Assembly (NCBI GenBank): GCA_964430785.1
Contig: CAYSFJ010000001.1
Coordinates: 5,894 to 69,893 of the forward strand
DNA from: UBA6448 sp964430785
GTDB taxonomy: Bacteria > Bacillota_I > Bacilli_A > RF39 > UBA660
Direction of reading: 5' to 3'
DNA length: 64,000 nt
The translations under genes were made by a program, and so were the position numbers. Within the stretch, counting starts at the first letter, position 1. Each line of letters opens with the position of its first letter. Below the pieces are notes generated by a model that saw only the letters and a list, made by a program, of their open reading frames with translations, was not told where the DNA came from and searched no databases. This document shows positions 32,450-41,555 of this stretch, piece by piece.

Positions 32450-32848
32450 ATGTTTGTACAAGATAAAATAGCAGATATGCTAACAAGAATAAGAAATGCA
32501 AATCAAATGAGATATACTGAAGTTGAAGTTGAAGGAACTAAAATGACTAAAGGTATCGCTGAAATTCTTAAAAATGAAGGTTATATCGCTGATTACAAAT
32601 ATACAAAAAATAGTAATGGTGATAAAATGACTTTAACTTTAAAATATGGAAACAAAAAAGAAAGAGTTATTACTGGATTAAAAAGAATTAGTAAATCAGG
32701 CTTAAGAGTTTATGCTCAAGCAGATAAACTTCCTAAAGTTCTAAATGGTTTAGGAATTGCAATTATATCTACTTCACAAGGCTTAATGACTGATAAAAAA
32801 GCTAGAGAAAAAGGGTTAGGAGGTGAAGTACTTGCCTATATTTGGTAA
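32450..32848 (+). CDS. rpsH: 30S ribosomal protein S8 (uS8)
   Basis: A central-domain 16S rRNA binder, and in E. coli the spc-operon repressor. At 132 residues it begins with DKIADMLTRIRNA and ends in STSQGLMTDKKAREKGLGGE. A strong Shine-Dalgarno string near the 3' end (32818-32826) is part of the codons for that ending. Confidence 0.97.
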   Translation: MFVQDKIADMLTRIRNANQMRYTEVEVEGTKMTKGIAEILKNEGYIADYKYTKNSNGDKMTLTLKYGNKKERVITGLKRISKSGLRVYAQADKLPKVLNGLGIAIISTSQGLMTDKKAREKGLGGEVLAYIW

Positions 32849-32855
32849 GTAGTCT

Positions 32856-33395
32856 ATGAGTAGAATTGGTAATAGAAAACTAACTATCCCTGAAGGTGTA
32901 ACAGTTTCATTTAATGAAGGCATTGTTACAGTAAAAGGAGCTAAGGGAGAATTAACTCTTCCAGTTAGCCCATTAGTTAATGTAGTAATTAATGGTAATG
33001 AAGTTACTACGGAAAAAGTTAAAGATACTAAAGAAGCAAATATTCTTATAGGAACAACTAATTCTAATATAAATAATATGTTAATTGGTGTTAGTACTGG
33101 TTATACAAAAGATTTAGAGGCTGTTGGTGTAGGATATCGTTTCAGTGTTTCTGGAAATAAAATTGTTGTATCTGCTGGTTACTCACATACAATTGATGTT
33201 GTAGTTCCAAGTGGTATAACTGTTACAAGTCCATCTAATACAGAACTTTCTATCAGTGGATTTGATAAACAAAAAGTTTCTGAATTTGCGGCAAATATTC
33301 GTAAAATTCGTCAACCAGAACCTTATAAAGGCAAAGGAATACGTTATAAAGGCGAACATATCCGTCGTAAAGAAGGAAAGAAAGCGGCTAAGTAA
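32856..33395 (+). CDS. rplF: 50S ribosomal protein L6 (uL6)
   Basis: A two-domain protein of 179 residues near the sarcin-ricin loop; MSRIGNRKLTIPEGV and the C-terminal PEPYKGKGIRYKGE are diagnostic. The sequence before ATG 32856 has no good ribosome site, so translation probably depends on ribosomes leaving rpsH seven bases upstream. Confidence 0.97.
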   Translation: MSRIGNRKLTIPEGVTVSFNEGIVTVKGAKGELTLPVSPLVNVVINGNEVTTEKVKDTKEANILIGTTNSNINNMLIGVSTGYTKDLEAVGVGYRFSVSGNKIVVSAGYSHTIDVVVPSGITVTSPSNTELSISGFDKQKVSEFAANIRKIRQPEPYKGKGIRYKGEHIRRKEGKKAAK

Positions 33396-33409
33396 AGGAG
33401 TAAAATATT

Positions 33410-33763
33410 ATGAATAGTAAAGAAAAAAGAGAAGCTAGGTTAAGAAGACATACTAGAGTTAGAAAAAGTATTTCTGGAACACCTGAAGTACCTAGACTAA
33501 ATGTATTTAGATCTAATAAAGCTATTTATGCTCAAGTTATTGATGACACAAAAGGTGAAACTTTAGTTAGCTCATCAACTCTTGAACTTAAAATTAAAAA
33601 TGGTGGTAATATTGAAGCAGCTGCAGCTGTAGGAAAAGATATTGCTGAAAAATGTAAAAAAGCAAAAATTAGCAAAGTAGTATTTGACCGTGGTGGATTC
33701 TTATATCATGGTAGAATAGCAGCTTTAGCTGATGCAGCAAGAGAAGCTGGATTAGAGTTTTAA
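33410..33763 (+). CDS. rplR: 50S ribosomal protein L18 (uL18)
   Basis: A 5S rRNA binding protein of 117 residues with RRHTRVRKSISGT near the start and FDRGGFLYHGRIAALADAAREAGL at the end, as in other bacteria. A good ribosome site AAAGGAG precedes it. Confidence 0.97.
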   Translation: MNSKEKREARLRRHTRVRKSISGTPEVPRLNVFRSNKAIYAQVIDDTKGETLVSSSTLELKIKNGGNIEAAAAVGKDIAEKCKKAKISKVVFDRGGFLYHGRIAALADAAREAGLEF

Positions 33764-33772
33764 GGAGGCATT

Positions 33773-34276
33773 ATGGCAAAAGATTTTGATAAACAAAAAA
33801 ATAATTTATTAGAAGAAAAAGTTATTAATATAGGAAGAGTTACAAAAGTTACTCAAGGTGGAAGAAATTTTAGATTTTCCGCAACTGTAGCTGTTGGTAA
33901 TCGTAAAGGTTTAATTGGCATTGGAACTGGTAAAGCTAACGAAGTTCCTGAAGCAATTAAAAAAGCATTACAAGCCGCTAATAAAAACGTTGTTAAAATT
34001 TCACTTGTTGATAATAGAACAATTCCTCATGAAGCAACTTATAAAGTTGGTAGAGCAGAAGTTTTATTAAAACCTGCTAAAGAGGGTCGCGGAATTATCG
34101 CTGGTGGAGCTGCAAGAGCAGTTCTTGAACTTGCTGGTGTTAAAGACATAGTTGCCAAATCTTTAGGTAGTAATACTCAAGTTAATGTTGCAAAAGCTAC
34201 TTTAGGTGCTCTTACAATGCAAAGAACTAAGGAACATATTGCTGAACTTAGATCAAAGAAAGTTGAGGAATTATAA
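33773..34276 (+). CDS. rpsE: 30S ribosomal protein S5 (uS5)
   Basis: A 167-residue fidelity protein with the double-stranded RNA-binding-like N-terminal domain (EKVINIGRVTKVTQGGRNFRF) and the GRGIIAGGAARAVLE loop. It runs directly into rplO by a one-base overlap. The rpmD gene that normally lies between rpsE and rplO is absent. Confidence 0.97.
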   Translation: MAKDFDKQKNNLLEEKVINIGRVTKVTQGGRNFRFSATVAVGNRKGLIGIGTGKANEVPEAIKKALQAANKNVVKISLVDNRTIPHEATYKVGRAEVLLKPAKEGRGIIAGGAARAVLELAGVKDIVAKSLGSNTQVNVAKATLGALTMQRTKEHIAELRSKKVEEL

Positions 34277-34719
34277 TGAGATTAGAAAATTTACCAAAAT
34301 CTAGCGAAATGAAAGCTAGAAAAAGAGTTGGTAGAGGCCCAGGAAGTGGAATGGGTAAAACTTCAACTCGTGGAGAAAATGGACAAAAATCTAGAAGTGG
34401 TGCTTCAATTAAACCTTGGTTCCAAGGTGGACAATCTCCACTTTATAGAAGAATTCCTAAAAGAGGATTTAACAATGCAAATTTTGCTAACAGATTTGCA
34501 ACAATTAATTTATCAGATTTAAATAGATATTTTAATGATGGTGATGTTGTTACACCTGAAGTATTATTTGAAAGAAGAATTCTTAAAAAGGGATTAAATG
34601 GAGTTAAAATTTTAGGAAATGGTACTTTAGAAAAAAAATTAACTATTAAAGCTAATCGTTTCACAAGTACAGCCGTTACTAAAATTAATGATGCTGGTGG
34701 TAAAGCTGAGGTGATTTAG
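34276..34719 (+). CDS. rplO: 50S ribosomal protein L15 (uL15)
   Basis: A late-assembly 50S protein of 147 residues. The glycine- and arginine-rich N-terminal part (GRGPGSGMGKTSTRGENG) and the FEGGQ-like segment FQGGQSPLYRRIPKRGF are typical. The end of the gene provides the GAGGTGA ribosome site for secY. Confidence 0.97.
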   Translation: MRLENLPKSSEMKARKRVGRGPGSGMGKTSTRGENGQKSRSGASIKPWFQGGQSPLYRRIPKRGFNNANFANRFATINLSDLNRYFNDGDVVTPEVLFERRILKKGLNGVKILGNGTLEKKLTIKANRFTSTAVTKINDAGGKAEVI

Positions 34720-34720
34720 A

Positions 34721-35983
34721 ATGTTTCGTGGTTTTTCAGGATTTTTTAATAAAAGTAATAAAGACTTAAGAAAAAAAATCTATTTTACAATGATGTGTTT
34801 AGGAATATTTTGTTTGGGTACAACCATAACTATTCCTTGGGCATCAAAAGTATTTGAAGAACTAGGTTTTCTAGAAATATTCAATGTAATGAGTGGTGGC
34901 GGCCTACAAAATTTTTCAATATTTGCTTTAGGCGTTTCACCATATATTACTGCCTCAATTATTACTGAAATTTTACAAATGGATATTGTGCCTTACTTTA
35001 AAGACCTTAAAGATCAAGGTTATACTGGAAGACAAAAGATTAACAAAATTACAAGATATTTAGGTATATTTATTGCTTTTTTACAAGCATATGCATTAAC
35101 AGCTTTCTATATGAAAGGGTTAACAGCTATGGAAATTATTAAAACTACTTTAGTAATGGTTGCTGGTACATCTTTCTGTATGTGGATGGGTGATCAAATT
35201 ACTAACAAAGGTATTGGTAATGGCCAATCAATGCTTATAATGGCAGGTATTATTCAAAGTATGCCAAATATTTTTAGAGGTGCATTTAGCTCCTTAGTAA
35301 TGGGTAGTTTTTCAAAAACTGTAGGAATTTTATTATTTAGTTTATTTGTTCTTGTGTATGTTGTAGTTATTGTTGGAATTATTTGGGTTCAACTTGCTGA
35401 AAGAAGAATTCCAATACAATATTCTAATAGAACATCTTCAGCATATGGTGCACAAACAAATTATTTACCATTAAAAATAAATTCTGCAAGTGTTATTCCA
35501 GTAATATTTGCTTCAATAGTAACAACTATTCCAGCAACAATTGTTACTCTTATCGGTAAGCAAGGTGCTATAGACTTTGTAAACAAATATATTATTTACA
35601 CTTCTACTACTGGATTTATACTTTATCTAGTTTTAATAGTAGTATTTGCATACTTCTATACATTCCTTGTTATGAATCCAGATGAAATGAGTAAAAACTT
35701 AAATGAGAATGGTGGATATATTCCTGGTATTAGACCTGGTAGTGATACATCTAAGTATATTAGTAATTCATTATCTAAATTAACACTAGTCGGAGCACTA
35801 TTCTTAGTAATCTTAGCAGGAATGCCTATTTTACTTTCAAAACTTACATCTCTTCCATCATATGTAACAATTGGTGGAACTGGTATATTAATTGTTGTAG
35901 GTGTTGCAATTGAAACATATAAACAATTAGAAAGTAGTCTTGTAAGTAGAAGTTATTCTTCTAAGAGAAAGAGATTAAGATGA
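34721..35983 (+). CDS. secY: Preprotein translocase subunit SecY
   Basis: The channel of the Sec system with about ten transmembrane helices in 420 residues. The conserved GVSPYITASIITEILQMD, GIGNGQSMLI and AERRIPIQY loops are visible. It serves export of the secreted and membrane proteins seen elsewhere in the window. The stop overlaps adk by four bases (ATGA). Confidence 0.97.
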   Translation: MFRGFSGFFNKSNKDLRKKIYFTMMCLGIFCLGTTITIPWASKVFEELGFLEIFNVMSGGGLQNFSIFALGVSPYITASIITEILQMDIVPYFKDLKDQGYTGRQKINKITRYLGIFIAFLQAYALTAFYMKGLTAMEIIKTTLVMVAGTSFCMWMGDQITNKGIGNGQSMLIMAGIIQSMPNIFRGAFSSLVMGSFSKTVGILLFSLFVLVYVVVIVGIIWVQLAERRIPIQYSNRTSSAYGAQTNYLPLKINSASVIPVIFASIVTTIPATIVTLIGKQGAIDFVNKYIIYTSTTGFILYLVLIVVFAYFYTFLVMNPDEMSKNLNENGGYIPGIRPGSDTSKYISNSLSKLTLVGALFLVILAGMPILLSKLTSLPSYVTIGGTGILIVVGVAIETYKQLESSLVSRSYSSKRKRLR

Positions 35984-36627
35984 AAAACATAATATTTTTA
36001 GCACCACCTGCCGCAGGCAAGGGTACTTGTAGTGATATACTTAAAAATACTTATGATTGTAAACATATTTCTACTGGGGCTATTTTAAGAAGCGAGATTG
36101 CTTCTCAAAGTAGCCTTGGCAAAGAAATAAAAAAAATAATTGACGCTGGCAAACTTGTTAGTGATGATTATATGATTAAATTAATCGAAGAAACATTATC
36201 TAAATTAGATAAACCATTTATTTTAGATGGATTTCCAAGAACAATAAATCAAGCACAAAATTTAAGTATATTATTTGATAAACTAAATATTAGTAATTAT
36301 ATTGTTATTTATTTAAATATTGATAAAGAACTTGCTTTAAAACGTACACTTGGAAGAGTTACTTGTGAAAAGTGTGGTAGAAGTTATAATATTTTCTTTG
36401 ATGGTTTTAAACCTAAAGAAGATGGAATATGTGATGATTGTAAAACTGCACTTACTGTCAGGGGCGATGATAATGAGGAAAGTTTTAAAGTTCGTTTTGA
36501 CACTTATGTTCAAAATACTTTACCAATCATAGAGTATTATAAAAATTTAAATAAATTAGTGGAAATTGATGTTAACAATAAGGATTTAAATTTAAAAGAA
36601 AAATTAATGGAGATTCTAAGTGATTAA
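35980..36627 (+). CDS. adk: Adenylate kinase
   Basis: Interconverts ATP and AMP with two ADP. The 215-residue long form has a zinc LID (CEKCG... CDDC) as in other Gram-positives, plus DGFPRT and GRVTCEKCGR. The P-loop reads APPAAGKGT, so the first glycine of the Walker A motif (residue 8) and the third position Gly (residue 11) are both alanine. The surrounding catalytic residues look intact. It has the usual position between secY and map. Confidence 0.95.
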   Translation: MKNIIFLAPPAAGKGTCSDILKNTYDCKHISTGAILRSEIASQSSLGKEIKKIIDAGKLVSDDYMIKLIEETLSKLDKPFILDGFPRTINQAQNLSILFDKLNISNYIVIYLNIDKELALKRTLGRVTCEKCGRSYNIFFDGFKPKEDGICDDCKTALTVRGDDNEESFKVRFDTYVQNTLPIIEYYKNLNKLVEIDVNNKDLNLKEKLMEILSD

Positions 36628-37363
36628 TATTAAAAGTCAAAGAGAAATTAATCTTATGAAAGAAAGTGGTCATATCAACTTTCTTGCTCATGAGGAAATT
36701 AAGAAACATATTAAAGTTGGCGTATCACTAAATGAATTAAATGACATTGTTGATGCATTTATTCGTAAAAATAATGCAATACCTTCAGAACTAAATTTTG
36801 AGGGTTTTCCTAAAAGTGTTTGTTTATCCTTAAACGATGAAGTAGTTCATGGTATTCCAGATAATCGAAAACTTAAAAATGGAGATATATTAAAAGTTGA
36901 TTTAACTGTAAGATATAAAGGTTATGAAAGTGATAGTGCAAGAACTTATATTATTGGAAATGTTTCTGATGATGTAAGAGGTTTAGTTGAAAATACTAAA
37001 AATGCTTTATATGAAGGATTAAGTGTAGTAAAAGCAGGTAATCCATTATCATTAATTGGTAAAACTATTGAAAATTATGCTCATAAAAATGGACTTTCAG
37101 TAGTTGAAGAATTAGTAGGTCATGGTATTGGAACTTCAATGCATGAAGATCCTGATGTCCCAAATTTTTATACAAAAACAAATGTTATTTTAAAAGAAGG
37201 CATGACAATTTGTATTGAACCAATGCTTAATTTAGGTAAAAAAAATGTTTACTTAGATGATAATAATTGGACAGTAAAAACAAAGGATGGATTACCTAGT
37301 GCTCATTTTGAACACACAATTGTAGTTACTAAAAACGGATATGAAATTTTAACGGGAGAGTGA
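36620..37363 (+). CDS. map: Methionine aminopeptidase type I
   Basis: Removes the initiator methionine from nascent proteins. The metal ligands sit in DLTVRYKGYESDSART, GHGIG with the following HED, and EHTIVVT, in 247 residues. The start is GTG 36620 with GGAG upstream, overlapping adk by eight bases. Confidence 0.95.
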   Translation: MINIKSQREINLMKESGHINFLAHEEIKKHIKVGVSLNELNDIVDAFIRKNNAIPSELNFEGFPKSVCLSLNDEVVHGIPDNRKLKNGDILKVDLTVRYKGYESDSARTYIIGNVSDDVRGLVENTKNALYEGLSVVKAGNPLSLIGKTIENYAHKNGLSVVEELVGHGIGTSMHEDPDVPNFYTKTNVILKEGMTICIEPMLNLGKKNVYLDDNNWTVKTKDGLPSAHFEHTIVVTKNGYEILTGE

Positions 37364-37373
37364 GAAAAATAAT

Positions 37374-37598
37374 ATGGCTAATAAAAAAAATGATAAAATA
37401 GAAGTGGAAGGGAAAGTTATTGAAGTTCTAAAAGGTAGTGACTATTTAGTTGAACTATCAAATGGACATACTGTAAAAGCCTACGTTTCTGGTAAAATGC
37501 GCATTAATATGATTCGTATTTTACCGGGTGATACCGTTACAGTAGAACTTTCACCTTATGATTTAACACGTGGGATAATTACATGGAATAAAAGATAG
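37374..37598 (+). CDS. infA: Translation initiation factor IF-1
   Basis: An OB-fold factor of 74 residues (family 72) that occupies the A site during initiation. EVEGKVIEVL, NGHTVKAYVSGKMR and PYDLTRGIITW are standard. It lies between map and rpmJ, the usual Firmicute order. Confidence 0.97.
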   Translation: MANKKNDKIEVEGKVIEVLKGSDYLVELSNGHTVKAYVSGKMRINMIRILPGDTVTVELSPYDLTRGIITWNKR

Positions 37599-37607
37599 GA
37601 GGAAAAT

Positions 37608-37721
37608 ATGAAAGTTAGACCATCTGTAAAAAAGATATGTAAAAAATGTAAAATTATAAGAAGAAAAGGAAAAGTTATGGTTATTTGTAATAACCCTAAA
37701 CATAAACAAGTTCAAGGATAG
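37608..37721 (+). CDS. rpmJ: 50S ribosomal protein L36 (bL36)
   Basis: A 37-residue zinc ribbon protein that is easily missed: MKVRPSVKKICKKCKIIRRK at the start, with Cys11, Cys14, Cys27 and a histidine at 32 as ligands. AGGAGG lies just upstream of ATG 37608. The gene sits between infA and rpsM as in B. subtilis. Confidence 0.97.
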   Translation: MKVRPSVKKICKKCKIIRRKGKVMVICNNPKHKQVQG

Positions 37722-37729
37722 GAGAAATT

Positions 37730-38104
37730 ATGGCAAGAATTAAAAATATTGAATTACCTAATGAAAAACATACTTGGATAGGACTTACTGCAATTTATGG
37801 TATTGGTCCAAATTTAGGTAAAACTATTTGTAAAGATGCAAACGTTGAAGAAACAAAAAAAATTAAAGATTTAACAGAAGAAGAAATTGCAGCACTTCGT
37901 AAAGAAGTAGATAAATATACAACTGAAGGTGATCTTCGTAGAGAAGTTCAAATGAGTATAAAAAATAAAATGGAAATAAATTCTTATCAAGGTATAAGAC
38001 ATAAAAAAGGACTTCCTGTAAGAGGTCAAAGAACAAATCGCAACGCTCATACTAGAAAAGGTAGAGGTAAGGTAGTTGCTAATAAGAAAAAGGTTTCAAA
38101 GTAG
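37730..38104 (+). CDS. rpsM: 30S ribosomal protein S13 (uS13)
   Basis: A head protein that contacts P-site tRNA and the 50S subunit. At 124 residues it contains IYGIGPNLGKTI and the C-terminal RGLPVRGQRT-like segment (LPVRGQRTNRNAHTRKG). Confidence 0.97.
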   Translation: MARIKNIELPNEKHTWIGLTAIYGIGPNLGKTICKDANVEETKKIKDLTEEEIAALRKEVDKYTTEGDLRREVQMSIKNKMEINSYQGIRHKKGLPVRGQRTNRNAHTRKGRGKVVANKKKVSK

Positions 38105-38114
38105 GTGAGATAAT

Positions 38115-38498
38115 ATGGCATATAATAGAAGAAAAAAGAAAAATAAAATTAATGTTACTGAAGCAGAAGCACATATTCATGCAACATATAATAATACAAT
38201 CGTAACAATTTGTGACCATAATGGTAATGCAATAAGTTGGTCCTCTGCTGGAAGAATTGGTTATAAAGGTAGTAAAAAGAAAACTCCTTTTGCTGCTGGA
38301 CTTTCTGCTGAAGCTGCTGCAAATGCTGCTAAAGATCAAGGCGTTGTAAAAGTTGATGTTTTTGTTAAGGGTTTAGGACCGGGTAGAGAAAATGCTATTC
38401 GTAGTATTCAATCTGCAGGACTTGAAATTACTAGTATAACAGATGAAACACCAGTTCCACATAATGGTTGTAGACCACCAAAAAGACCAAGAAATTAA
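38115..38498 (+). CDS. rpsK: 30S ribosomal protein S11 (uS11)
   Basis: Lies at the platform near the Shine-Dalgarno helix. The 127 residues end with the universal PVPHNGCRPPKRPR and contain HATYNNTIVTICDHNGNA. Confidence 0.97.
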   Translation: MAYNRRKKKNKINVTEAEAHIHATYNNTIVTICDHNGNAISWSSAGRIGYKGSKKKTPFAAGLSAEAAANAAKDQGVVKVDVFVKGLGPGRENAIRSIQSAGLEITSITDETPVPHNGCRPPKRPRN

Positions 38499-38515
38499 TA
38501 AAAGGGAGGTTAATT

Positions 38516-39460
38516 ATGATAAAATTTGAAAAACCAGAATACAAAATTTCAGAATATAATGAAACTAGTAATTATGGTAAATTTGAACTAGAACCACTTG
38601 AAAGAGGTTTTGGTACAACTATTGGAAATGCTTTAAGAAGAGTATTACTATCTAGTTTACCTGGAAGTAGTGTTACATCAATTAAAATTGATGGTGTAAT
38701 GCATGAATTTCAAAAAATAGATGGTGTAGTCGAGGATGTTACTCAAATAGTATTAAATATAAAAAAATTAGTTGTTAAGAATCATACTGAAGATGAAAAA
38801 GTACTTCATTTATCTTGTGATACTGAAGGTGCAGTTACAGCCGGTATGATTGAACAAAATTCTGATGTTGAGATAATTAATCCAGATTTAGTTATTTGTA
38901 ATCTTGTAAAAGGTGGAAAAATTGATATAGAACTTACTATTCAAAATGGTAGAGGATATGTTGATGCAAAAACAAATAAATTAAATATGCAAGAAATTAA
39001 AGTTGGTGTTATTCCAGTAGACTCAAATTATTCACCAATTGAACTTGTTAAATATGAAGTATTAGATACAAGAGTTGGTCAAGATGAATCTTATGATAAA
39101 CTTGTTATGGAAATTACAACAAATGGTAGTATGTCTCCAGAAGAGGCAATGGCATTATCTGCAAAAATTTTAGTAGAACATTTTGCTATTGTTGCTGATT
39201 TAAATAGTATTAGTAATATTGCTGGTATTATGCAAGAAAAACAAGTTGATAATTTAACTAAAACATTAGAAACACCTATTGAAGAAGTAGATTTCTCTGT
39301 AAGAGCATTTAATTGCTTAAAAAGACATGGAATTCATACTCTTCAAGATTTGGTTAATATGAAGGAAGTAGAAGTTACTAAAATTAGAAACTTAGGAAAG
39401 AAATCTTTAAAAGAGGTAATTGACAAGGTTGCTGATTTAGGACTACAATTTAAGGAGTAA
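38516..39460 (+). CDS. rpoA: RNA polymerase alpha subunit
   Basis: The assembly platform of RNA polymerase, 314 residues. The N-terminal dimerisation domain (residues 1-225, with GFGTTIGNALRRVLLSSLPG) is joined to the C-terminal domain (about 250-314, with FNCLKRHGIHTLQDL), which contacts UP elements and activators. The many AT-rich upstream regions here may rely on it. Confidence 0.97.
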   Translation: MIKFEKPEYKISEYNETSNYGKFELEPLERGFGTTIGNALRRVLLSSLPGSSVTSIKIDGVMHEFQKIDGVVEDVTQIVLNIKKLVVKNHTEDEKVLHLSCDTEGAVTAGMIEQNSDVEIINPDLVICNLVKGGKIDIELTIQNGRGYVDAKTNKLNMQEIKVGVIPVDSNYSPIELVKYEVLDTRVGQDESYDKLVMEITTNGSMSPEEAMALSAKILVEHFAIVADLNSISNIAGIMQEKQVDNLTKTLETPIEEVDFSVRAFNCLKRHGIHTLQDLVNMKEVEVTKIRNLGKKSLKEVIDKVADLGLQFKE

Positions 39461-39463
39461 AAT

Positions 39464-39802
39464 ATGTATCGTAAATTAGGAAGAAATAATAAAATTAGAA
39501 GAAGTATTTTAGCTGGGCTTACAAAAGATGTTATTATGCATGAAAGTATTGTTACAACTGAATCTCGTGCTAAAGAAGTTAGAAAATTTGTTGATAAAAT
39601 GATAACTTATGGAAAAGATGGTTCTCTTGTTGCAAGAAGAAAAGCTTTAGCATTTTTACATAATGATAATGCAGTTGTTCAAAAAGTATTTAATGATTTA
39701 GCAAAAAGATATGAAAATCGTGCTGGTGGATATACTAGAATTATTAAATTAAATGAACGTCGTGGCGATGATGCTTTAGAGGTAAAATTAGAATTAGTAT
39801 AG
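39464..39802 (+). CDS. rplQ: 50S ribosomal protein L17 (bL17)
   Basis: Last gene of the alpha operon, 112 residues, at the tunnel exit side. MYRKLGRNNKIRRSILAGL and RAGGYTRIIKLNERRGDDA are standard. The stop codon lies in the terminator stem. Confidence 0.97.
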   Translation: MYRKLGRNNKIRRSILAGLTKDVIMHESIVTTESRAKEVRKFVDKMITYGKDGSLVARRKALAFLHNDNAVVQKVFNDLAKRYENRAGGYTRIIKLNERRGDDALEVKLELV

Positions 39803-39822
39803 TTTGTGCTATACTTTTTTTA
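39796..39822 (+). terminator. Terminator of the ribosomal operon
   Basis: AGTATAG (39796-39802), 6-nt loop TTTGTG, CTATACT (39809-39815), then seven T. It ends about 14 kb of continuous ribosomal genes. The ecf and truA genes that follow in B. subtilis are not here. Confidence 0.85.
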
Positions 39823-39902
39823 TTTCAAAAAAATTTTTATTTTTTATTTAATATTTATTTATAATATGTTAAAATATATAGTAGCAGTTAGGAAGTGTTA
39901 AT

Positions 39903-40688
39903 ATGGCAAGAGTAATATCATTGGTTAATCAAAAAGGTGGTGTAGGTAAGACCACAACTAGTATAAATTTGGCAGCTGCTATAGGACAATGTGGGAAGAA
40001 AACCCTTCTTATTGACATGGATCCACAAAGTAATGCAACAACTGGACTTGGTTTTAATACAACAGATTTTGAACATGATATTTATGAAACTATAACTGGT
40101 TTATGTGATATTAAAGACGCTGTGTATAAAACTAAATTTAAAAATTTAAGCATCATTCCATCTACTTTAAATTTAGCGGGAATTGATGTTGAATTTATAA
40201 AAAATATGTTTGCAGATAATACATTTCAAAGAAATAATCAATTAAGGGATAAGTTGGAACCTATAAAAGGAAATTTTGATTATATTATTATCGATTGTCA
40301 ACCTTCTTTAGGACTTTCAACAATGAATGCTCTTGTTGCAAGTGATGCGGTGATTATTCCAGTACAATGTGAATTTTATGCTTTAGTAGGTATTACACAA
40401 TTATTAAATTCAATAATAATGGTACAAAATTCAATGAATCCTGAACTTCGTATTGAAGGTGTACTTCTTACTATGTTTGATGGTAGAACTAATATGGGAC
40501 TTGAAGTAATCGAAGAAATTAGAAAGTGTTTTAAAGATAAAGTATTTAATACAATTATTCCAAAGCTTGTGAGATTAGTTGAGGCTCCAAGTCATGGAAA
40601 ACCAATAAATGAATATGATCCAGAAAGTCGTGGTGCTGAAGCATATCATAATTTAGCGAAAGAGGTGATTGAAAGAGATGGAATCTAA
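39903..40688 (+). CDS. parA: Chromosome partitioning ATPase ParA (Soj)
   Basis: A deviant Walker-type ATPase of 261 residues with KGGVGKTT at 11-18, DMDPQSNATTGLG and the IIDCQPS motif. With ParB and parS it segregates origins, and in B. subtilis Soj also tunes DnaA and sporulation. It overlaps parB. The pair usually lies next to rsmG at the origin; here it follows rplQ. Confidence 0.94.
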   Translation: MARVISLVNQKGGVGKTTTSINLAAAIGQCGKKTLLIDMDPQSNATTGLGFNTTDFEHDIYETITGLCDIKDAVYKTKFKNLSIIPSTLNLAGIDVEFIKNMFADNTFQRNNQLRDKLEPIKGNFDYIIIDCQPSLGLSTMNALVASDAVIIPVQCEFYALVGITQLLNSIIMVQNSMNPELRIEGVLLTMFDGRTNMGLEVIEEIRKCFKDKVFNTIIPKLVRLVEAPSHGKPINEYDPESRGAEAYHNLAKEVIERDGI

Positions 40689-41544
40689 GAAAAAAGCTTT
40701 AGGTAAAGGATTAGAAGAACTATTTTCTAATTCATCATTTAATATTGATACTTTAGAAGATACAATTGTTAATGAAGAAGGTAGTAACGCAACAGAAATT
40801 GAATTATCACAAATTAGACCTAACCCTTATCAACCAAGAAAAGTATTGGATGAACAGGCTTTAAATGAACTTGCTGATTCAATAAAAGAATATGGTGTTG
40901 TTGAACCTGTAATATTAAAAAAGAGCGTTAAGGGTTATGAGATTGTTGCTGGCGAAAGAAGATGTAAAGCTTCAAAGATTGCTGGTTTAACAACAATACC
41001 TGCAATAATAAAAGATTTTAGTGATGAACAAATGATGGAAATTGCTTTACTTGAAAATATTCAAAGAGAAGATTTAAATCCAGTAGATACTGCAATTTCT
41101 ATATCAAATATTTTACAAGTTAAAGATATGACACAAGAAGAATTTTCTAAAAAATTTGGCAAAAGCAGAAGTTATATAACTAATTTATTAGGACTTTTAA
41201 ATTTGCCAAAAAGTGTTCAGGAACTTGTTAAAAATGGCAAACTTTCCATGTCACATGCTAGATGTTTAAGTAAAATAGATGATGAACAAAAAGTTATTAA
41301 TTTAGCAAATAAAATAATTAAAGAAAATTTAAATGTACGTGATGTTGAAAAGTTGTTATCAAAAAAAGATGATAAAAAATCTGTAAAAGTTGCAAGCGAA
41401 AAATTTAGAATGTATGAAGATGCATTTAGTGATACAATTGGTAATAAAGTTAGAATTTCTAATAAAAAAATTGAAATTTCATATAATTCTTTACAAGATT
41501 TAAATAGAATAATGGAGATTTTAAATATAAATTTTAAAGACTAG
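40678..41544 (+). CDS. parB: Chromosome partitioning protein ParB (Spo0J)
   Basis: A CTP-dependent clamp of 288 residues. The CTPase boxes GERRCKASKIAG and ENIQREDLNPVD, and the helix-turn-helix with KFGKSRSYITNLLGLLNLP that reads parS, are present. The start ATG 40678 lies nine bases after AGAGGTGA. A perfect parS lies at 115-130. It could instead be the paralogue Noc, but the partner ParA and the parS site favour ParB. Confidence 0.92.
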   Translation: MESKKKALGKGLEELFSNSSFNIDTLEDTIVNEEGSNATEIELSQIRPNPYQPRKVLDEQALNELADSIKEYGVVEPVILKKSVKGYEIVAGERRCKASKIAGLTTIPAIIKDFSDEQMMEIALLENIQREDLNPVDTAISISNILQVKDMTQEEFSKKFGKSRSYITNLLGLLNLPKSVQELVKNGKLSMSHARCLSKIDDEQKVINLANKIIKENLNVRDVEKLLSKKDDKKSVKVASEKFRMYEDAFSDTIGNKVRISNKKIEISYNSLQDLNRIMEILNINFKD

Positions 41545-41555
41545 AAAGGAAATTT

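Noticed and set aside
32818..32826. Strong AGGAGGTGA as a ribosome site for an internal start in rpsH
   Set aside because: The bases encode the conserved GLGGEV end of S8, and no start codon with a plausible product follows.
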